Shown in pieces: positions 58,622 to 64,000 of a DNA stretch of 64,000 nucleotides. The notes below the pieces were generated by a model. That model ran no database searches, was not told the origin of the DNA, and saw only the letters and a program-made list of their open reading frames with translations. The stretch covers positions 495,148 to 559,147 of the forward strand of contig NZ_LGIQ01000005.1 of assembly GCF_001187725.1 (NCBI RefSeq). The letters are read 5' to 3'. How positions within the stretch are numbered: the stretch's first letter is position 1; each line of letters opens with the position of its first letter. The DNA comes from Brevibacillus reuszeri. Lineage in GTDB: Bacteria; Bacillota; Bacilli; Brevibacillales; Brevibacillaceae. A program made the position numbers and the translations under genes.

Positions 58622-59434
58622 CTAGCTTTTTGATTCCCTTATACGACCAGCTAGCACCGAGCGAACGATGTGAAGCGAATCAAATTCCCCTTCGGATATT
58701 TCGACGATCAGCTGATTACCTGTAAACAGTCGTGCCTGGATTTCATTTTCCGCAAGGCCCAGGGAGTGGAGATGACATACCTCTCCCGACAAATTCTCCA
58801 GATAGTCCAGTTTTTGTTGCAAGACAGCGCGTCCATCTGCGATGTATCCAGCATGGGCGCAATACATGGCACCGAAGTCATGGGAGAGAACCAGCCGGAT
58901 AGATTCGATCTGAAGCGGGATGGATTCTTCCTGCAAAATCACTTTTGTCTTGATTCCTAAAAATAAATCACCTGAGAATAGGCGTCCGGTGGCATCGTGA
59001 ATGAGGGCGATGTGGTCGTGGGCATGCCCCGGCGTATACAGTACCTTCCAATCAAGGGTACGGGACTGAAAGGTAGCTCGTATCGGCAAAGCCGTAAATG
59101 GCGCGCGAACGCCCCAGGTGAGCTGACGGTACTTGGGATAGCTAGCTTGCTTGGCGCACGCGTCTACTCCCGTTTCATGAATGTAGATCGGTATCTGTCT
59201 GTGCGCTTCGATCCAAGCCGCATTCCCGACATGATCCTCGTGGCTATGTGTCAGCACGACGGAATCAAAGGATGCTTCTTGAAGAAAGGGGATCAGGTCT
59301 CCTGCGATAATTTGGGGACCGGTGTCAATGATCATGCCATCTGTAATAAATACATAAATCGAAGCGTCCCGGCCAGCTTTTTGCACCATTCCTTCTACGC
59401 AGGTGACTGCTTCATGCTGGTGGATGTGGAGCAC
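58622..59434 (-). CDS. MBL-fold metallohydrolase
   Basis: The 270-residue protein has the metal motif LTHSHEDHVGN (near 60), YTPGHAHDHIALI (about 137) and LFSGDLFLG (about 155), and a C-terminal extension with a helical HRR-type segment. This resembles the glyoxalase II/LACTB2-like branch. Substrate unknown. GTG 59434 has GGAGG eight bases before it; the earlier GTG (59443) overlaps that site. Confidence 0.85.
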   Translation of the reverse strand: MLHIHQHEAVTCVEGMVQKAGRDASIYVFITDGMIIDTGPQIIAGDLIPFLQEASFDSVVLTHSHEDHVGNAAWIEAHRQIPIYIHETGVDACAKQASYPKYRQLTWGVRAPFTALPIRATFQSRTLDWKVLYTPGHAHDHIALIHDATGRLFSGDLFLGIKTKVILQEESIPLQIESIRLVLSHDFGAMYCAHAGYIADGRAVLQQKLDYLENLSGEVCHLHSLGLAENEIQARLFTGNQLIVEISEGEFDSLHIVRSVLAGRIRESKS

Positions 59435-59602
59435 ATCGCACACCTCCTTCTAGTTCCTGATGGTTTCTATCAGTCGAAAAGAAAGGCAACGCTTCTAGTA
59501 TACTATTGAATGATTATTCAGTCATTTATAGAAATGCTTTTTTGATGAGACGGATTGTGTGTATGATGGACAAATCAGGATATGCAAGCAAGAGGTGAAG
59601 AG

Positions 59603-62143
59603 ATGAATCAACTGCCCATCGATCAGGTACTGCCGCGATTGAAGGCTGTTCTACAGGAGACAACAAGCGCCGTACTCGTTGCCTCGCCAGGTGCCGGAAA
59701 AACAACCAGAGTGCCACTTTCGCTCCTTGATGAGCCGTGGTTGGCAGGACGGAAAATCTTGATGCTGACGCCACGGCGTTTGGCTGCGCGGGCATCCGCC
59801 AGCTTCATGGCTACTCTGCTGGGGGAAAAGGTGGGGGAGACGGTCGGCTATCGCGTGAAAATGGATGCAAAAGTAGGGCCTCATACCCGAATTGAAGTTA
59901 TTACCGAGGGTGTTCTCACTCGCATGCTCCAGGCTGACCCGGCATTAGAGGGAGTTGGACTTATCCTTTTTGATGAATTTCATGAGCGCAATCTCAACGC
60001 AGATTTGGGACTTGCCCTTAGTCTGCAGGCACGCAGCCTTTTTTGTGAGGACCTGCGAATTCTCATCATGTCCGCGACCCTCGATGCAGAGCCAGTGGCT
60101 GCCTTGCTCGGCGATGCTCCCGTGCTTGTGAGTGAAGGGCGGCAATATCCCGTGGAGACACGCTTTTTGGCTCGTCCACTGGAAGGGCGTGTGGAGCCTG
60201 AGCTTGTGAAGGTGATTGGGCATGCCCACCGGGCTGAATCCGGAGACATCCTCGTTTTTTTACCTGGGGTTGGGGAGATTCGCAGGGTAGAGGCTTTGCT
60301 TCAGGAGGCTGGCCTGGATGCAGGAACACAGATTACTCCCTTGTACGGAGCACTTTCACAGGAAGCACAAGACCGGGCGATCAGACGAGCAAATCCCGGA
60401 GTAAGAAAAATCGTGCTGTCTACCTCTATCGCCGAAACGAGCTTAACGGTAGAAGGCGTGCGAATCGTGATAGACAGCGGCTTGATGCGTGTGCCGAGAT
60501 TCTCCCCGCGAACAGGAATGACGAGGCTGGAGACGATCAAGGTATCCAAAGCATCAGCGGATCAAAGACGAGGCAGGGCAGGACGATTGGAATCAGGCAT
60601 CTGCTATCGAATGTGGACCGAGCAGGAGGACCGAGTGCTCATAGCGCAGCAGCTGCCTGAAATCAAGGAAGCTGATCTAGCTCCGCTTGCTCTGGAATTG
60701 GCAGCGTGGGGTGTGGCTGACACAGACGAGCTGTCATGGCTGGATTTGCCACCAAAGGCGGCCATGGCACAGGCTGGCGAATTGCTCCAGCAGCTAGGAG
60801 CGATGGATGCAGGCAAGCGAATTACGCAGCATGGCAGACAGCTGGCACAAATGGGACTACATCCGAGGCTGGGACATATGATCTGGAAATCAGGGGAGCT
60901 GGGACTTCGCTCACTTGCCTGTGAGCTCGCGGTGTTGATCGGGGAACGAGATATCGTGCGCGGCAGAGGGGCAACCCAGGACGCAGACCTGCAGCTACGG
61001 GTAGAGCTGCTCAGAGTGATCGGTCACCACGGTCACCACAAGAAGATGGATCGCGCGCAGCTTGGCGAGCTTCAAATCGATGAAGGCGTTTGCCGCCGCA
61101 TATGGGAGGAAGCCGCACAATTGAAGCGGCAATGGGCTGCGAGCGAGAAGCAACCGCTGGCACAAGCCTCAAAAGATGTATCAGCGACGGGAAGACTGCT
61201 TGCTCTTGCGTACCCGGATCGCATCGCCCAGCGCAGAGGGGACGGACGGTATTTGCTGCGCAATGGACGAGGTGCCGCTTTTGCATGGGAGCAGCCACTT
61301 GCTTATGAAAAGTATGTGGTAGCAGCTATGCTTGATGATCAAGGAGCTGATAGTCGCATCACGCTGGCAGCCAGGCTTGAAGAAAGCGATCTGGAGCACG
61401 ACTGCGCAAGCGAGATACGAGAGGAGCATGTATGGTGGGAGCGGTCGACCCAATCTGTGCGTGCCAGAATTCGCAAGCATTTGGGAGCTTTGACGATATG
61501 GGAGGCTCCGAGTGCAATGGCTGACCCGGATGCTGTGCTCCATGCATTGCTTGGGGGAATTGCGGAACAAGGGCTGGACCTTTTGCCATGGGATCGTCAC
61601 GCGCGGCAGCTTGCACAACGGCTGCAGTTCATGCATAAGCTCGATGCAGCTTGGCCGGATGCTTCCGAAGAGGCATTGATCCGTTCTCTTCCAGAGTGGC
61701 TTGGACCGCATGTGTATGGATGGAAAAGACTGGACGAGCTGCGCAGCCTGTCCCTGTCGTCCATTCTGGAGTCCATGCTGAGTTGGGATCAGCGGCGAGA
61801 GCTGGATGAAAACGCACCTACACATATCGTCGTTCCGAGCGGCTCACGTATTCCAGTCGATTACAGCCATTCCGGTGCGCCTGTTCTTTCCGTTCGATTG
61901 CAGGAGCTGTTTGGCTGGCAGGATACACCGCGGATTGGAAGAGGGCGGGTGCCACTGACTCTCCATTTATTGTCGCCGGCCCATCGCCCTGTGCAGGTGA
62001 CACAAGATTTGTCCAGCTTTTGGAAAAACACATACTTTGAGGTAAAGAAGGACTTGAAGGGACGCTATCCCAAGCATTACTGGCCGGATGATCCCCTGCA
62101 AGCCATGCCTACGAACAGGACTCGCCCCCGCCCCCGCACTTAG
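59603..62143 (+). CDS. hrpB: ATP-dependent helicase HrpB
   Basis: The 846-residue DEAH-family helicase has Walker A ASPGAGKTTRVP, motif Ia LTPRRLAARA, DEFH (ILFDEFHERNLNADL), SAT (IMSATLD), a second RecA domain with STSIAETSLTVEGVRIVIDSG and QRRGRAGR, the HA2 region and the HrpB-specific C-terminal domain (ESMLSWDQRRELDENAPTHI; LKGRYPKHYWPDDPLQA). Its cellular role is poorly known. RBS AAGAGGTGAAG before ATG 59603. Confidence 0.93.
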   Translation: MNQLPIDQVLPRLKAVLQETTSAVLVASPGAGKTTRVPLSLLDEPWLAGRKILMLTPRRLAARASASFMATLLGEKVGETVGYRVKMDAKVGPHTRIEVITEGVLTRMLQADPALEGVGLILFDEFHERNLNADLGLALSLQARSLFCEDLRILIMSATLDAEPVAALLGDAPVLVSEGRQYPVETRFLARPLEGRVEPELVKVIGHAHRAESGDILVFLPGVGEIRRVEALLQEAGLDAGTQITPLYGALSQEAQDRAIRRANPGVRKIVLSTSIAETSLTVEGVRIVIDSGLMRVPRFSPRTGMTRLETIKVSKASADQRRGRAGRLESGICYRMWTEQEDRVLIAQQLPEIKEADLAPLALELAAWGVADTDELSWLDLPPKAAMAQAGELLQQLGAMDAGKRITQHGRQLAQMGLHPRLGHMIWKSGELGLRSLACELAVLIGERDIVRGRGATQDADLQLRVELLRVIGHHGHHKKMDRAQLGELQIDEGVCRRIWEEAAQLKRQWAASEKQPLAQASKDVSATGRLLALAYPDRIAQRRGDGRYLLRNGRGAAFAWEQPLAYEKYVVAAMLDDQGADSRITLAARLEESDLEHDCASEIREEHVWWERSTQSVRARIRKHLGALTIWEAPSAMADPDAVLHALLGGIAEQGLDLLPWDRHARQLAQRLQFMHKLDAAWPDASEEALIRSLPEWLGPHVYGWKRLDELRSLSLSSILESMLSWDQRRELDENAPTHIVVPSGSRIPVDYSHSGAPVLSVRLQELFGWQDTPRIGRGRVPLTLHLLSPAHRPVQVTQDLSSFWKNTYFEVKKDLKGRYPKHYWPDDPLQAMPTNRTRPRPRT

Positions 62144-62311
62144 ACCCAAATCGAGTCTGCTTTGGCTTGTACTATCTACCCTGAGCCTGGGTGAACGTTC
62201 CCATTTTGTTAGTTCTATGTTCGTGAGTAAGCTGTTTTTTGAAACCTATACGAAAACAATTACGTCTGGAAGGTACTGTTTTATTCACGTACTACCTCTC
62301 CATTGCATCTA

Positions 62312-62344
62312 GGTTGCTCAAACAAGTGAGCAACCCTTTTTTTG
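62312..62344. terminator. Terminator of hrpB, also facing the BluB-like gene
   Basis: GGTTGCTCA/TGAGCAACC stem with a six-base loop followed by CTTTTTTTT. The 160 bases between hrpB and this hairpin hold nothing recognisable. Confidence 0.9.
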
Positions 62345-62349
62345 TTCTG

Positions 62350-63015
62350 CTACTTTTTTCCAGATGGCTTGATTCCCCAACGATCCCGGTAGATCAACTC
62401 CTGCAAATCTTCTCGCTCTCTCCATTTATAGAGCTCCAGCAGCGGTCGATCCGGGTAGTGGTCAGTATAGCCAACGGATAGTAGTGCGACCGGATCGATA
62501 TGTGGCGGAATATCCAAAAAACGGCGAACATCCGCCTTTTTATAAAAGCTGACCCAGCCCATAGCCAAGTCCTCTGCGTAAGCGGCAAGCCACATATTTT
62601 GAATCGCGCAGCTGACGGACATAGTATCGGTTTCGGGGATGGAGTTGCGTCCTAGGACATGATCACCGCCGCGAGTTGGATCACAGGTGACACAGATCGT
62701 GACCGGAGCTTCCTTGATCCCCTGAATTTTCAAATCGAGAAAGGTTGATTCTCTGCCTGTCCCTTCATAATGAATAGCAAGTGCGCGACGCTCTTTGTCG
62801 GCGCAATCGGCCAGCTCCTGCTTCAACTCATCGTCCTGAACGAGAATAAAATTCCATGGCTGCATAAACCCGACGGAAGGAGCGTGATGGGCGGCTGCGA
62901 GAATCATTGTCAATTTTTCGGATGGAACCGGATCCTTGCGAAACGTGCGTATATCTCTGCGATTGCTTATGGCCTTGTACAGCCCGTTTTTTTCTTCCTC
63001 GGTCAAGCGATTCAT
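62350..63015 (-). CDS. bluB: BluB-like nitroreductase (5,6-dimethylbenzimidazole synthase)
   Basis: The 221-residue flavoprotein has the BluB pattern: SNRRDIRTFRKDPVPSEKLTMILAAAHHAPSVGFMQPWNFILV at the N-terminus and SVSCAIQNMWLAAYAEDLAMGWVSFY in the middle. BluB cuts reduced FMN with oxygen to form the lower ligand of vitamin B12. No cobalamin genes or B12 riboswitch lie nearby, so a general nitroreductase role cannot be excluded. RBS AGGAGG before ATG 63015. Confidence 0.82.
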   Translation of the reverse strand: MNRLTEEEKNGLYKAISNRRDIRTFRKDPVPSEKLTMILAAAHHAPSVGFMQPWNFILVQDDELKQELADCADKERRALAIHYEGTGRESTFLDLKIQGIKEAPVTICVTCDPTRGGDHVLGRNSIPETDTMSVSCAIQNMWLAAYAEDLAMGWVSFYKKADVRRFLDIPPHIDPVALLSVGYTDHYPDRPLLELYKWREREDLQELIYRDRWGIKPSGKK

Positions 63016-63092
63016 CTTCGAAAACCTCCTGATTTGCTTATAAGCCTTCTTCCCATTTTAATAGGAAAGAAAGGGCCATTCCAGACTTCCGC

Positions 63093-63120
63093 TTGACATA
63101 TTCCTGATTTACTCTTAAAA
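63093..63120 (+). promoter_or_regulatory. Candidate promoter of the two-component system
   Basis: TTGACA at 63093-63098, 16 bases, TTAAAA at 63115-63120. The -10 is weak, as is common for activated promoters. Confidence 0.4.
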
Positions 63121-63156
63121 AAGAGTCTGTCCTAGCGAAAGAGGAGGGAACCGGGA

Positions 63157-63840
63157 ATGAAAAACATCCTGATTGTGGAAGACGAGTTGCCCATCTCCCG
63201 TGTATTGAAAGCGTATTTGGAGAAGCACCATTTTCAAGTGGAACAAGCATTTACCGGAGATGAGGCAGAGCGTAAATTTGACGCAATGTGCCCGGCTCTT
63301 GTCCTGTTAGATGTGATGCTGCCAGGCCGGAGTGGATGGAGCATTTTAGAATACATACGAGCAAAAAGCTCATGCCCCGTTATTATGCTGACTGCACTTG
63401 GTCAGATTGAAAACAAGCTGGCTGGTCTCGGTCAGGGAGCGGATGATTACATAACCAAACCTTTTATAGCAGACGAGGTGGTGGCACGTGTTCAAGCGGT
63501 GCTGCGCCGTTCGACACAAGTGATCGAGGGGGATGGTGTGAAGCAGTTCGGGAGTCTCAAGGTCGATTTCAAAGCGTATTCCGTCACACTGTACGGAGTC
63601 GAGCTCACGTTTACGCCAAAAGACCTCTCGCTGTTTCTGTTTCTTGCTCAGTATAAGAATCAGACCTTTACCCGTGATCAGCTTATTGAGCAAGTGTGGG
63701 GACTGGATTATGAGGGGAGTGATCGAGCCGTGGACCTGTCTATCAAGCGGATCAGAAGATCGTTGGAAAACTGGCCCGTTACCGAAGGAGAAATAAAAAC
63801 CTTTCGAGGTTTGGGATACAAGTTGTGTGTGTATGAGTAA
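63157..63840 (+). CDS. OmpR/PhoB-type response regulator
   Basis: The 227-residue protein has a receiver domain (acidic pair ED at 8-9, phospho-acceptor Asp in LVLLDVMLPG at about 52, Thr/Ala and Lys in MLTALG and ITKPF) and a winged-helix output domain (LTFTPKDLSLFLFLAQYKNQTFTRDQLIEQVWG; VDLSIKRIRRSLE; FRGLGYKL). It overlaps the kinase gene by eight bases. RBS AGAGGAGGGAA. Confidence 0.95.
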   Translation: MKNILIVEDELPISRVLKAYLEKHHFQVEQAFTGDEAERKFDAMCPALVLLDVMLPGRSGWSILEYIRAKSSCPVIMLTALGQIENKLAGLGQGADDYITKPFIADEVVARVQAVLRRSTQVIEGDGVKQFGSLKVDFKAYSVTLYGVELTFTPKDLSLFLFLAQYKNQTFTRDQLIEQVWGLDYEGSDRAVDLSIKRIRRSLENWPVTEGEIKTFRGLGYKLCVYE

Positions 63841-64000
63841 ACAAAAAAGGATATCACTCTTCCGTTATTGGACAACACGTTATGTCATTACCCTTTGTAT
63901 CGGGCTGCTCGTCATTGGTGTCCTCTCCAGCCTGTGGATTACGTACAGTGAAACCCAGAAGCGACTGGATATTATGCGCTTGATGGCAGCAGAGATTTCG
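63833..64000 (+). CDS. Sensor histidine kinase, N-terminal part
   Basis: The frame runs off the window end after 56 codons. It begins MSKQKRISLFRYWTTRYVI and contains one membrane helix (VITLCIGLLVIGVLSSLWI), then the start of an extracellular domain. The overlap with the response regulator stop shows it is the cognate kinase. No catalytic motifs are within the window. Confidence 0.85.
   Translation, partial: MSKQKRISLFRYWTTRYVITLCIGLLVIGVLSSLWITYSETQKRLDIMRLMAAEIS

Noticed and set aside
1..64000. CRISPR arrays, tRNA, rRNA, prophage or transposase genes
   Set aside because: I looked for regularly spaced repeats, cloverleaf and rRNA motifs and integrase/transposase signatures and saw none.

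Overview
The window looks like a chromosomal segment of a Gram-positive endospore former of the Paenibacillaceae, most probably Brevibacillus. The signs are AGGAGG-type ribosome sites, many GTG/TTG starts, a SigB partner-switching module, tandem glycine riboswitches, split gcvPA/gcvPB genes and an S-layer-homology protein. This placement comes from gene content and style, not from a database search. No rRNA, tRNA, CRISPR array, prophage or transposase gene was seen.

Layout. 1-7400: a general-stress (SigB) module of the Bacillus cereus type, with a RsbY/RsbU-like phosphatase end, rsbV, rsbW, sigB, a hybrid kinase resembling RsbK and a CheR-type methyltransferase resembling RsbM. A dps gene and a DUF948 gene interrupt it. 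Three SigB-like promoters (GTTTCA-N14-GGGTAA or GGTTAA) drive dps, the DUF948 gene and a 54-residue DUF1328 gene. 7500-14300: a lipoprotein serine hydrolase with SLH repeats, a putative sensor protein next to a histidine kinase fused to its LuxR-type regulator, a WYL-domain regulator and an alpha/beta hydrolase. 14400-25900: a glycine catabolism supercluster. Two near-identical tandem glycine riboswitches, each with its own terminator, control a HesB-like protein plus lpdA, and then glyA-sdaAB-sdaAA-gcvT-gcvH-gcvPA-gcvPB-lipA, with purU after a hairpin. Together these can turn glycine into serine and pyruvate. 25950-26270: a MITE-like inverted-repeat element.

26300-30470: a sigma-54 regulon in miniature, with a PAS-AAA+ activator, three matching palindromic sites and a -24/-12 promoter in front of an agmatinase-family ureohydrolase and an NCS1 permease. 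30500-35500: a putative mevalonate catabolic operon (class II HMG-CoA reductase, a two-TM protein, a TctA-like permease, HMG-CoA lyase), with an XRE-cupin regulator whose own promoter shares a 15-bp palindrome with the operon. 35500-42700: an xre-def pair under a perfect 23-bp palindrome, an ArsR/MFS pair with identically placed operators, a heterodimeric ABC exporter and an MBL hydrolase. 43200-51050: a SorC-family regulator, a polyol-type dehydrogenase, an FGGY kinase, a ribose-type ABC importer and DeoC, a sugar pathway whose substrate is not obvious. 51100-64000: a chemoreceptor, a LysR/MFS pair, small membrane and Zn-ribbon proteins, prohibitin-like, VOC, DUF421 and MBL proteins, HrpB helicase, a BluB-like nitroreductase, and the start of an OmpR-type two-component system cut by the window end.

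Most of the window is ordinary chromosome. The points that deserve attention are the mevalonate operon with its unusual transporter, the sigma-54 circuit, the FGGY-DeoC sugar cluster, the kinase-regulator fusion and the inverted-repeat element.
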